36,872 bases of DNA from Prorocentrum cordatum. Its lineage: Eukaryota > Sar > Dinophyceae > Prorocentrales > Prorocentraceae. The notes under the pieces are model-generated. The model was given only the letters and a program-made list of their open reading frames with translations. It did no database searches and was not told the origin of the DNA. The DNA lies in the NCBI GenBank assembly GCA_963575745.1, contig CAUYUJ010000207.1, forward strand, positions 80,001-116,872, in the 5' to 3' direction. Below, piece after piece: positions 17,716 to 27,430 of the stretch (the first letter of the stretch is position 1; every line of letters starts with the position of its first letter). The translations under genes were made by a program, and so were the position numbers.

Positions 17716-18664
17716 GCATTATAATTCTCCTCTGTCAAAAGAGAATAGACTCTATCCCCCCTCTCCCGGGAGTACCGGGCATTGCAATTTGCAGATGATT
17801 TTGCGCCATCGTCCACCCTGAATCTGAATTCGTACCATCCCAGTCAGGCCGGTATCGACCCCCCCCCGCCACCCCCTGCGACACATATTATGCGCGCGCA
17901 CTCGTTCATCACAAATCATGAGTTTTCAAACATCCCTTGCAACAAATGGGACGAAATGCGCACGCGCGCATCATCGTGCGCGCATGCTGAAATCCTTCAA
18001 CAACTTTCCGCTTCGCAAGGATTTCAAAATCGACTGTCCAAAACACATATAAAGAACATGGTTTCGCAACACAGATTTTCATACAAAAAACTTGCGCGCG
18101 CGCTCTTGCGAATTCTCCAACAATTTCACCAAATTCTACGCAACAGGTTTCGCGCGCGCGCGCATGTCGAATTCGTTCGAACGCCCTTGCGCGCGTGCTG
18201 GGGTGGCACGATCCGCGTCAAACAATTCCACGCGGGTCATTCTCACGCGCATATCTAACTCCTTCCACAACCTTCATCACCGACGCGCGAAGACGGCGTT
18301 ATCAGCATCGGCGCCGTGAGTGGCTGCCCCGTCGTCGCTGTCAGCTTCGCCACCAGCAGCGCTACTATCATCATCGTGTCTACTGTTGTCGACGTTGCCA
18401 TGATACCGCGCCCGCCCGAGTCGCCGACTCGCCCTGAAGTGGCCGCTGGGATGTGCCGAGCGGTCAGCGCCACAGCGTTCGCGTCGGCCGCGCTGAACTA
18501 GGTGGCCGTTGCGCGCGCGAGCATGCGCGGGTCACTGCGACCGCAGAGATGCACCAGCCAACACCAAGCACTCATCGCAATCGCTTCCGCATGGGTTTTG
18601 CAAACCAAGTTGCGAGTGGGGGGGGGTGGGATAATTGCGCGATCAGTGGCATCGTCAAATTCAA
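17716..18664 (+). repeat. Composite repeat U3
   Basis: Starts with GAGAATAGACTC, CGGGAGTACCGGGC and ATTTTGCGCCATCGTCCACC, then GAATTCGTACCATCCCAG (17827). A hairpin lies at 17951-17977, a GAAATCCTT/AAGGATTTC inverted repeat at 17989-18025, and CGCGCGCGCGCATGTCGAA (18153) follows. GCATGGGTTTTGCAAACC (18589) and a G run close the unit. The GTC segment is short and interrupted. Confidence 0.8.
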
Positions 18665-18735
18665 GGTCGGCAAAGTGAATTGCACCACGTAGATTGCACC
18701 ACGCAGGTTATTCCACATAAGTAGTACTACGTCGC
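18665..18735 (+). repeat. TTGCACCACATAG array, fourth block (short)
   Basis: Three to four units (GAATTGCACCACGTAG, ATTGCACCACGCAGG, TTATTCCACATAAG) close the composite repeat before the AT-rich region. Confidence 0.75.
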
Positions 18736-19130
18736 ACATTTAACCTACAAGAAAAAAACATGTGTAATTTGTCAGGCGTTTAATGTACATGTATGTACGT
18801 ATGCATGTCTGTATGTACGTACGTATGGATGTATGGATGTATGTATGTTGTATTATTTTGGAATCTACACTACATGCGGTTCTATGGTTTTGTGTTGCAA
18901 TTTGCAAATCACCGCACTTCTTGTGTGTCATATTGTATTTCGTTGTGTAATGTAAAAGTACAGTGCGTGGTGCTATAGGTTTTGTGGTGTACAACACCAG
19001 GTTCTCTGACATTACAATCGTACATACAAGATGCATTACGGTACAACGTATATTTTGACCGTATTGTGCTATACCATCGGTTTTTCCATATCATACGAAT
19101 ACATATTTACATCTACGTACATACATTTTA

Positions 19131-19176
<46 letters not shown>

Positions 19177-20335
19177 GCGATATATATATATATATATGTA
19201 TACATACATGAATACATACATATACATATATACGTATTCATATCTGTATATTTATATTTGTATATATATAAATATCAAGCGTATGTATATACATGGAACT
19301 GAACATTACACTATGCCACATTTTTGTATACAAATATTATGTTGTATTGTATAGTACATAGGTTTGCATTCCCGCGTGTTTTCGTGTATTGCATTTTATC
19401 ACAGCACGGTCTACCATACCATATTCCGTTACAGTATGCCACCCTCTCCGAGTTTGCACGTTTTATGCGCATATATCACCAGGGCAGGGTCTATTGTAAT
19501 AATGTACATCATGTCGTAATGACGACATATCATCATATTACGTTATTGGATGTCGTGGTCTATTGTATATTCCAGGTCCCATATTCTTCTAATTTTGAAA
19601 TTCAGCTATACGAACACGTATCAACTTGTATGGTCAATTGTTTTCGTGCTGTATTCGTGTATGTGATGTGGTTGTATGTTCTGTATCTTTTTGTTTATAG
19701 TATTTGTATGGTTTGTAGTGTCTAGAATCATGACATATAGTAGTATGTATTTGCTTGGGTATTTCAAGATTCATCACATTATATGCCATATATTACATTC
19801 TCTCCTGATCGGCTGTATCTTAGGATATCATTGTATTTTCAAACAAATCATAGTGTATATCATTCTTTGATTTGGTAGTATAGTTATACCGTATCATCTC
19901 ATCGTATTTCTATATTGCAAATTGTGTTATGACACGGTATGCAGTGCTCTATTCTGAGTACATTATATTTTATACATCGTATAAAACTAAACTATTCTCT
20001 ATTTTCCATATCGTGTATAAGTTTGTTCTTCCTCCTGAATTACAACACCATATTTTGAGGTATTTGGTATCGTGTATCGTATTGCACTTTATTGCCTTTC
20101 ATAATCGTATGATACGACTTGTATATACATGTGTATATTGTATTACACTGTAATGCCGTATATCATTTCGAATTTTTTATTTTTCATACCATATGTTATT
20201 ACATCATATTATAGGTTCTAGTTATATTGTAGTATGTTGTTTGCAGCTATGCTATATGATCTTTTATCGTAGTAGTACTAGACCATTGTATATCATATAT
20301 GATATGTATACAAACATGTCGATATACAATCTGTT
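18736..20335. other. AT-rich region, no supported gene
   Basis: Strong drop in GC compared with both sides. It contains TATG-type microsatellite (18785-18850), a (TA)n run (about 19134-19192) and many degenerate TATTGTATA/CCATAT words that could be decayed TTGCACCATAT units. Open frames up to about 133 codons exist (for example 19324-19725) but are Tyr/Val/Cys-rich and unrecognisable. Confidence 0.6.
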
Positions 20336-22058
20336 AGAAGTTTGGTCCCAGGCACACTCGGGCCCACTATCATTTCCTCCGTGGCCTCCGAACCTTCTTG
20401 GAGTTTCCCAGGTCCCCCGGAGATTCCGGGGAAATTCCAAACAGGCCAACGTGGTTTCCGATCGGCCCTGGATGAAGCCCAAACGGCCTTCGAAGCCTCC
20501 AGGGCGCCCCAGAAGCTGCTCCAGGTGGACCCCCGAGAGGGGCAGCAAGTATCGTGTCAGTCTTTTCGGAAAACGCAGATTTATTATACATTCGCTGTTC
20601 ACGACTGCCCCAGAGGCCCCCAGGAGAGACTCAAAACGGCATAAGAGGTGCCCCAGAGGGCTCCGAGACGGCCCAAGAAAGCCCCAAGACTGCCCAACAG
20701 GCACCCAGGACCGCCCAAGACGGCCCCCAGAGGGCTCCAAGAGATGCCCCTGGGGGGGGAATTCGAACTCGCATGTCGAGGCCTCCGCCCCAAGAGGACC
20801 TCGAGGATCCCCAGCAGGCCCCCAAGGCCCCTCCCGAGAGGATCCAAGAGGGCCCCAAGAAGCCCCAAGACCGCTCCAAGAGGACCGTCAAGAGGGCCCA
20901 AATACTTTCCTTTGTTTAGCACCACGCGCATTTCTACCACATTCGCTGTTTTTATGTGCGCAGCGTCCACGACAGCCCCAGAAGTCGGCAGGAGAGCCGC
21001 AAAACGAATAAAGAGGTCCCCCAGAGAGTCCCAAGACAGCCCCAAAACGGCCTAAAAGGCATCCAGGACTGCCCCAAAAGGCCCCAAGAGAACCCTAACA
21101 GGGGCCCCCGGAAGGGGGGCACTCGAACCCTCATTTCGAGGCCGCCGCCTCAGGATGACCCCAGGATCCCCAGGAGGCCCCCAAGGACCCCCCGAGAGGA
21201 TCCAAGAGAGCCCCAAGACAGCCCAAGACTGCACCATTCTCCAGAAGGCCCAAAAAGCAAACATCGCCCCATTTCTGGAGGAACACGCACATCTCTAGCA
21301 TGTTCGCTGTTTTGATGTGCGCAGCGTCCTCGACGGCCCCAGAGGCCCGCAAGAGAGCCGTAAAACGGCTCAACAGGTCCCCCAGAGTGCCCCAAAACAG
21401 TTCCGAGACGGCCCAAGAGGCACCCAGGACTGCCCAAAAGAGGCCCCAACAGATCCCTCACAGGGGCCCGGTGGGGGGGGGAGCTCGAACCCAAATCTCG
21501 AGGCCTCCGCCCCGTGAGGACCCCGAAGATCACCAGCAGGCCCCCATTGACCCCCTCGAGAGGATCCAAGAGGCCCCAAGACGTCCTAAGAAGGCTCTAT
21601 TCTCCAGAGGGCCCAACAAGGAAGCATCGCCCCCTTTCTGGAGGAACACGCACATTTCTAGCACGTTCGCTGTTTTCATGGGCGCAGCGTCCAAGACCGC
21701 CTCAGAGGCCCGCAGGAGAGCCGCAAAACGGCCCAAGGGGTATCTTCCAGAGCACCCCAAGACGGCCCAAGAGAGCCCCAAGACGACCCAAGAGGGACTC
21801 AGGACCGCCCGAGACGGCCCCCAGAGGGCCCCAAGAGGGGCCCGGGGGGGAATACGAATCCACATGTCGAGGCCTTCGTCAAAGAGGACCCCGAAGACCG
21901 CCAGCATGCCTCCGAGGACCCCACCCAGAGGACCCAAGAGGGCCAAAAGAAGCTCTGAAGGGGCCCCCAAAGGCGCCCCAAGAGGCTTCACAACTGTTTC
22001 AAAGAGGCTGCCTAGAGTTTTCCCCAGAGACGCGAACTGGCATTCAAGAGGTCTCACA
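20336..22058 (-). repeat. Inverted minisatellite organised as ~360 bp tandem units
   Basis: The GGCC-CTTGG minisatellite is here in opposite orientation (CCCCAAGACGGCCC on plus). Linkers containing TTCGCTGTT start at 20591, 20942, 21303 and 21666, giving spacings of 351, 361 and 363 bp. Each unit also has a GGGGGG(A)-TCGAAC-C block, CTCGAGGCCTCCGCC and GAGAGGATCCAAGAG. The 361 bp step is not a multiple of three, so the long open frame at 21300-22382 is not a conserved repeat protein. Confidence 0.9.
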
Positions 22059-22085
22059 CCAACAACCCAGGCACGGTGGCAGGAT
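22059..22085 (-). repeat. Module D, inverted copy
   Basis: CAACCCAGGCACGGTGGCAG is the reverse complement of the module D core at 14081 and 33251. It flanks the inverted array exactly where D would lie on that strand. Confidence 0.75.
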
Positions 22086-22434
22086 GTGCAGAAGGCCACC
22101 AGGAGGGGCACACGTGGGCGAGGGTCCTCCTGCTCTTCGTCCTCAAACACTCCACTTCTCCTTCTCCTCCTGCCCCTCCTTCCCGTTCTGCCTTGGTCTT
22201 CGTCGCCGTCATGCTCCCGGAGTCTTCTCCCCTTGCTCGACCTCCGAACCACCCCCCTCATCCCCGTCGTCCGCCTGGAGGCCTCCGTTCTCAGGGAAAG
22301 GCTGTTTACAATGTGTTTCCGCAGCGTCTTCGGTAAAAATCATATCCGAAATCGTCGCCCAACCTTCGGCATCTCATTGTGAGCTGGGAGTCTGGGGAAC
22401 CTGAGCGCGCGCGAAGCATACGCGATCTTTCTAA
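22086..22434. other. Spacer, CTC-rich, nothing identified
   Basis: Contains a CTCCTTCTCCTCCTG-like stretch near 22155-22185. A short CTGAGCGCGCGCGAAGC element (22401) recalls the CGCG modules. No gene is seen. Confidence 0.4.
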
Positions 22435-23390
22435 TGTGTTTATATATAGGTATACATATAATTACATGTATATGTATACGCATAGGTCCATGCATACGTA
22501 CATGTATATGTATTTGCGTATGTATATGCACTTGCACACGTATATGTATATGTAGGTGTGTACGTATATGTAAATGTTCATGTGCATATGCATGTATATG
22601 TGTATACATACACATGTAGATGTATATACATATGGATATGACTATGTATATGTATAGGTATATATGTATATGTCTATGTATATGTAAATGTAAACGTATA
22701 TGTACATTTGCACGTGCATTTATACGTATATGCATATGTATACGTTCATGTGTGTATGTGTATGTTTTTGCGTATGGGTATGTGTAAATGTATGTGTATG
22801 TGTATGTTTATGTATATGGTGCATGTACATGTGTACGTGTATGTATACACAAAAATGTCTTTGCATGTGAATTCGTATATTATGTTTTGTACATGTAGTT
22901 GTATAAGCATGTGCGCATGTGTATGTGTATGTGCATGCGCATGTACATACATATAATATATATATATATGCATGTGTATACGTATATGCATGCGTATCTG
23001 CACATGGAGGTGGATATGCATATGCACACGCACATACATACGCATCTGTATTTGTGTAGGTATAGTCATGCGCATATGTATGGCTACAGGTATAGGTGTA
23101 CGATGTGTGCAGATATGTATATATATATATATATATGTATATAGGTATTTGTGTATTTATTTGTCTATGTGCACGTATCTGTAAATGTAAAGTATCTGTG
23201 TATGTAGATATGTGTAGATATTTGCGGACATATGTGGATATATATATATATAGCATGCATGTATATTTAAGCGTATATGCATACGTATACCTATATGTGT
23301 GTATGTGTAAGTGTTTGTACATGTACATGTGCCTGTGTATGTGTATATGTAGGTGCAGGTGTATGTGTATGTACATGTGCATGTATATGA
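22435..23390. repeat. TATG/TACG alternating microsatellite
   Basis: Nearly 1 kb of degenerate TATGTATATG/GTGTATGTG. Tyr/Ile/His/Met-rich frames on both strands translate it. It abuts direct repeat R1. Confidence 0.95.
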
Positions 23391-23767
23391 GTTGTTTCCT
23401 CCCTTCTTTGAAGGCCAAAACAGCAGGTTCCAATAACTTTGTTTGACATCTTCTGGCAACTTTGGTGTGTACGAAGGAGTCCCAGAGGAAACAGGGATGT
23501 CGTTCGTGACAGCGTCGGCCTGCCCCGTGTGGTTGGTTGTGGCAGGTCCTGAAGAGGATGGCCAACCACACGCCGAAACGCTGAGGGCGGACTGGACCAG
23601 GGGTGCCCGAATAGTTGGGCATACTCAGTCCGAGACCAAAGGAGGATCCCAAGACCAAGATAATGCCGATTATATTGCAATCGTGTTGACATGCAGTTGC
23701 TTTAAGAATCCTTCCATTCCGAGTTGACACGATGTTGCACTTGTTGTGATATGACAGGCAAATAACG
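23391..23767 (+). repeat. 377 bp direct repeat, copy R1
   Basis: Matches 24017-24393 at a constant offset of 626 bp. My hand count finds 15 substitutions and no indels; the central part (about 23450-23590) is identical. Both strands keep frames of roughly 90-110 codons in both copies (minus strand includes LGLSMPNYSGTPGPVRPQ), but I recognise no protein. One can read TG...CA ends, yet similarity extends past them and no target duplication is visible, so an LTR is not claimed. Confidence 0.9.
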
Positions 23768-24016
23768 GGTTACCAGCCGAAGCTCTCCAGGAGCTCGTCT
23801 TCGGCGGCGCAGCCTTTTTCCCATCAGTCAGAGAGATTCCGGCATGCCTGCGCGTGTTGCAGAGAGATTCCGGCATGCCTGCTGTGAAGTCGGCTCCGCC
23901 GTCTTGTGCTCCAGTCAGTGCTCTGGTCACGGGGGCGGGGGGTCAGACATTCAAAGAAAAAGGGGGCACCTGCAGCCAGTCCGCCCGGTGCCGACGGTGT
24001 CACGAAAGAGGGGGCA
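23768..24016 (+). repeat. Interval between the direct repeats, with a 22 bp local duplication
   Basis: AGAGATTCCGGCATGCCTGC occurs twice, starting near 23831 and 23863. The rest is unique-looking GC-rich sequence with no recognised gene. Confidence 0.7.
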
Positions 24017-24393
24017 GTTGTTCCCTCCCTTCTTTGAAGGCCAAAACAGCAGGTTCCAATCACTTTGCTTGACATCTTCTGGCAACTTTGGTGTGTACGA
24101 AGGAGTCCCAGAGGAAACAGGGATGTCGTTCGTGACAGCGTCGGCCTGCCCCGTGTGGTTGGTTGTGGCAGGTCCTGAAGAGGATGGCCAACCACACGCC
24201 GAAACGCTGAGGGCGAACTGGACCAGGGGTGCCCGAATAGTTGGGCATACTCAGTCCGAGACCAAGGGAGGATCCCAAGACCAATATAATGCCGATTCTA
24301 TTGCAATCGTGTTGACATATAGTTGATTTAAGAATCCTTCCATTCAGAATTGACGCGATGTTGCAGTTGTTGTGATATGACAGGCATATAACG
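24017..24393 (+). repeat. 377 bp direct repeat, copy R2
   Basis: Second copy of R1, running straight into the TATG microsatellite on its right as R1 does on its left. The pair plus interval looks like a 626 bp unit repeated one and a half times inside a microsatellite. Confidence 0.9.
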
Positions 24394-24625
24394 ATATGTG
24401 CATGCACATGTATGCATGTATGTATGTATGCATGGTTGTATGTATGTATGTATATATGTATATGTAGACGTACATGTACGCATGCACATCTCTGTATATG
24501 GTTGTATATGTATGTATGTGTTCGCATATAATTATGGACACACATGATTATCTCTGTATGTATGGTTATGTGTATGTATATGTGTATGTATATATGCATG
24601 CATGTTTGTATGTATGCGTACACAC
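24394..24625. repeat. TATG microsatellite, third block
   Basis: TGTATGTATGTATG and GTATATGTAT runs flank R2. Confidence 0.93.
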
Positions 24626-24690
24626 ATAAGGTGCAACTTTATCTTGCACCGCATAGATTGCACAACATAAGTGACACCACACCTGTTGCT
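24626..24690 (+). repeat. TTGCACC array, short block
   Basis: Three units (TCTTGCACCGCATAGA, TTGCACAACATAAG, TGACACCACACC). Confidence 0.75.
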
Positions 24691-24821
24691 AGACACGCAT
24701 TGTTACCGGGGGGGGAGCCGCGCCAACGTGAGCACAGCCTTAGTCACTAGGGCTTTCGGTGAAGTTGAACGGAGGCGCTCTCCCTGGGTGATTGGCCGCA
24801 ACCCGCTAGATTGTAGCCGCA
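24691..24821. other. Spacer with no identified feature
   Basis: Balanced composition, no repeat and no recognisable gene. It adjoins the coding-like minus-strand region. Confidence 0.4.
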
Positions 24822-25511
24822 CTATGAACCTACAGGTTCTCCAGAGGGGGCCAGGAATCCTTTCGGTGGCGTTCTGTGGAACCGCAGAGTGGAACGCACG
24901 CAGGACACATTATCATCAGAAACTGCGCGGGGCTTTGGTCCAGCTGCCCGCACGGACCAGCCAGGGCCACGCTGATGACCGACCATTGATGCACGGCTCT
25001 CATGATTCAAGTGATCAAGTGCAGCCCGAAGGCCGCATACCATGTTGTTTCGCAGCATGTTGGCTGTAAAGAAAGGGGCAACAACCGCCCACATGTCATC
25101 ATCGAGGACGGTGCTGCATTCAGCCCAAACCGATTGGAACGTCAGGGGAATTGAGGCAATCCAACCGTTTCGTTTGCCAGGTCATTATTAACGGGCTTTA
25201 AGAGTTGTGCAGCCCAGTTGAGCAGGACATGTTCTTCCAACGGGGGGTCGATTCGTCGACATGGTATGCGACAGGGACATTCAAGACTGCCCAGCGTTTT
25301 TGGTTAGGAACGTGACTATGGCATGCTACCCCGCGACGTAATTACACGTGAACCTTGTGATGACATCAGTACACATGAGTGGGGCAAGGGAGCCAGCAAC
25401 CTCGCCACTGGTAACATCAGCGATGCGCCACTATGCATCAGTCATGTAGGATATTGCCGGAACTAACACGGGAGATGTGACATACTGTTGCCATACAGCA
25501 TCGCGGTCCAT
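24822..25511 (-). pseudogene. Decayed coding-like region, unrecognised protein
   Basis: Reading the minus strand from an ATG at 25511 gives ordinary-looking protein sequence (start MDRDAVWQQYVTSPVL) until a TAG at 25431-25433, and it continues protein-like in the same frame to another TAG. Coding-like text then appears in other frames (PPLEEHVLLNWAAQLL near 25.2 kb; DDDMWAVVAPFFTANMLRNN near 25.1 kb). The last frame is open for about 120 codons (24822-25181). Amino-acid composition is balanced, unlike the repeat translations elsewhere. Stops plus frame changes suggest a pseudogene or degraded mobile or viral insertion. I recognise no family. A reassigned stop codon is possible but would not explain the frame shifts. 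Confidence 0.4.
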
Positions 25512-25576
25512 TGTTCAAGCAACGCGCATGTGTCTGATGTAGAATAGTGCTGCCATCTTGAGTATTAGTTATCGAA
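25512..25576. other. Short spacer before module C
   Basis: No feature identified. TGA lies two codons upstream of the ATG at 25511 on the minus strand, which bounds that frame. Confidence 0.4.
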
Positions 25577-25714
25577 GAAGTCTACGGCGAATCACCGCCG
25601 CCCCCTGCCTTTAGGAATGGCCCAGGTGGCCGAGCGTTGTGGCAAAAGCTCTGCCAAGCTATCGGACCATGTGTTCCCCCCCAACCGTTGTGGAAACTCT
25701 TCGGGGAAACTTGG
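25577..25714 (+). repeat. Module C, copy 3
   Basis: TCTACGGCGAATCACCGCCG, AAGCTATCGGACCATGTG and TTCGGGGAAACTTGG identify it. The stem is damaged here (GTTCCCC against GGGGAAAC with loop changes), the weakest of the five copies. A GAT tract follows directly. Confidence 0.82.
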
Positions 25715-25738
25715 GGGGAGGATGGCGGGGAAGATCAG

Positions 25739-26062
25739 GGTGATGATGACAATGAGGATGATGAGGATGATGATGGTGACGACGACGATGATGATGATGA
25801 TGATGATGATGTTGATTATCAGGATGAGGATGAGGACGCGTATGAGGATGAGGATGATGATATTGATGCTGATGCTGATGATGACTATGATGATGACGGT
25901 GGTGGTGGTGGTGGTGATGATGATGATGCGGATTATGATAGAACTGACGATGATGATGACGCTGCTTCTGCTGATGATGCTGGTGACGATGATGATGAGG
26001 AGGATGATGATGATGATGACGATGTTGCTGATGATGATAGTAACGATGCTGATGCTGAGGAA

Positions 26063-26118
<56 letters not shown>

Positions 26119-26839
26119 GTATGATGATGATGCAGCTGATGATTCTGATGATGATGCTATTGATGATGATACTGATGATGATGTTGATTATGATGCTAAT
26201 GACGATCATGATGATGCTGATGATGTTGATGATGATGATGCTGCTGATGAGGATGATGCTGATGCTGCTGATGATGCTGCGGCTTAAACAATGATGACGA
26301 CGTTGAAGATGATGCTGCTGCCGAAGATGATGATGCTGATGATGATGACGATGATGACGATAATGCTGATGATGATGTTGGTAATGATGCTGATGATGCT
26401 GACGATTATGATGATGCTGCTGATGCTGATTATGTTATAATGACGATGATGATGCTGATGATGATGATGATGATGATGGTGATGCTGATGACGATGATGC
26501 TGATGATGATGCTGATGCTGATGCTAATGCTGCTGCTGCTAATGATGATGATGATTATGCTGATGGTGATGATGATGGATGATGATGATGATGCTGATGA
26601 TGATGAGTATGAGTATGATGATGATGCTGATGCTGATGATGATGAACATGAGGATGATGATGATGCTGATGATGATGCTGATGATGATGATGATGCTGAT
26701 GCTGATGATGATGAGGGTTATGAGGATGATGAGGACGCTGATGATGATGATGCTGATGATGATGATGATGCTGATGGTGCTGATGATGATGATGATGCTG
26801 ATGATGATGATGATGATGATGATTGTGGTGGTGGTGATG

Positions 26840-26871
<32 letters not shown>

Positions 26872-26972
26872 GATGATGCTGATGATGATGATGCTGCTGA
26901 TGATGATGACGATGATGATGACGATGATGATGATGATGATGCTGATGATGATGCTGATGATGATGCTGCTGC

Positions 26973-27046
<74 letters not shown>

Positions 27047-27076
27047 TGTGATGATGATGCTGATGATGATGATGAT

Positions 27077-27113
<37 letters not shown>

Positions 27114-27230
27114 GATGATGATGATGATGATGATGATGATGATATGATGAGGATGATGATGTGATGATGATGATGATGATGATGATGAATGATGATGATG
27201 ATTATGATGAGTGAGGAGGGATGATGATGA
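25739..27230 (+). repeat. 1.5 kb (GAT)n tract
   Basis: The longest microsatellite in the window. GAT is interrupted by GCT, GTT, GAC, GAG and GGT mostly in triplet phase, with pure runs near 26065-26115 and 26980-27045. Frames read poly-Asp with Ala/Glu, poly-Met, or poly-His and poly-Ser on the minus strand. Near its end it acquires one-base slips and grades into GGA. Confidence 0.97.
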
Positions 27231-27430
27231 GAGGATGAGGAGGAGGAGGAGGAGGAGGAGGTGAGGAGGAGGAGGAGAGGAGAGGAGGAGGAGGAGGAGG
27301 AGGAGGAGGAGGAGGAGGAGGAAAGGAGGAGCATTAGCAGGAAGAGGAGCAGCAGGAGGAGGAGGAGGAGGAGGAGGAGGAGGAGGAGGAGGAGGAGGAG
27401 GAGGAGGAAGAAGTGGAGGAGGAGGCATCT
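27231..27430 (+). repeat. (GGA)n tract
   Basis: Nearly pure AGG triplets leading into the minisatellite through AGGAGGCATCTTGGAAGCC. Confidence 0.96.

Noticed and set aside
19324-19725. 133-codon frame in the AT-rich region
   Set aside because: Tyr/Val/Cys-rich translation of low-complexity DNA with no recognisable motif and no codon signal that I can see.
21300-22382. 360-codon plus-strand frame over the 360 bp units
   Set aside because: One unit step is 361 bp, which breaks frame, and the peptide is Pro/Arg/Lys-rich repeat translation.
23391-24393. Short LTR retrotransposon with TG...CA ends
   Set aside because: Similarity extends beyond the supposed ends, no target duplication, primer-binding site or polypurine tract was seen, and only 249 bp lie between copies.
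25637-26287. Acidic Asp-rich protein and poly-Met or poly-His frames
   Set aside because: They are translations of (GAT)n in different frames. The N-terminal part is module C, which is read in different frames in other copies.
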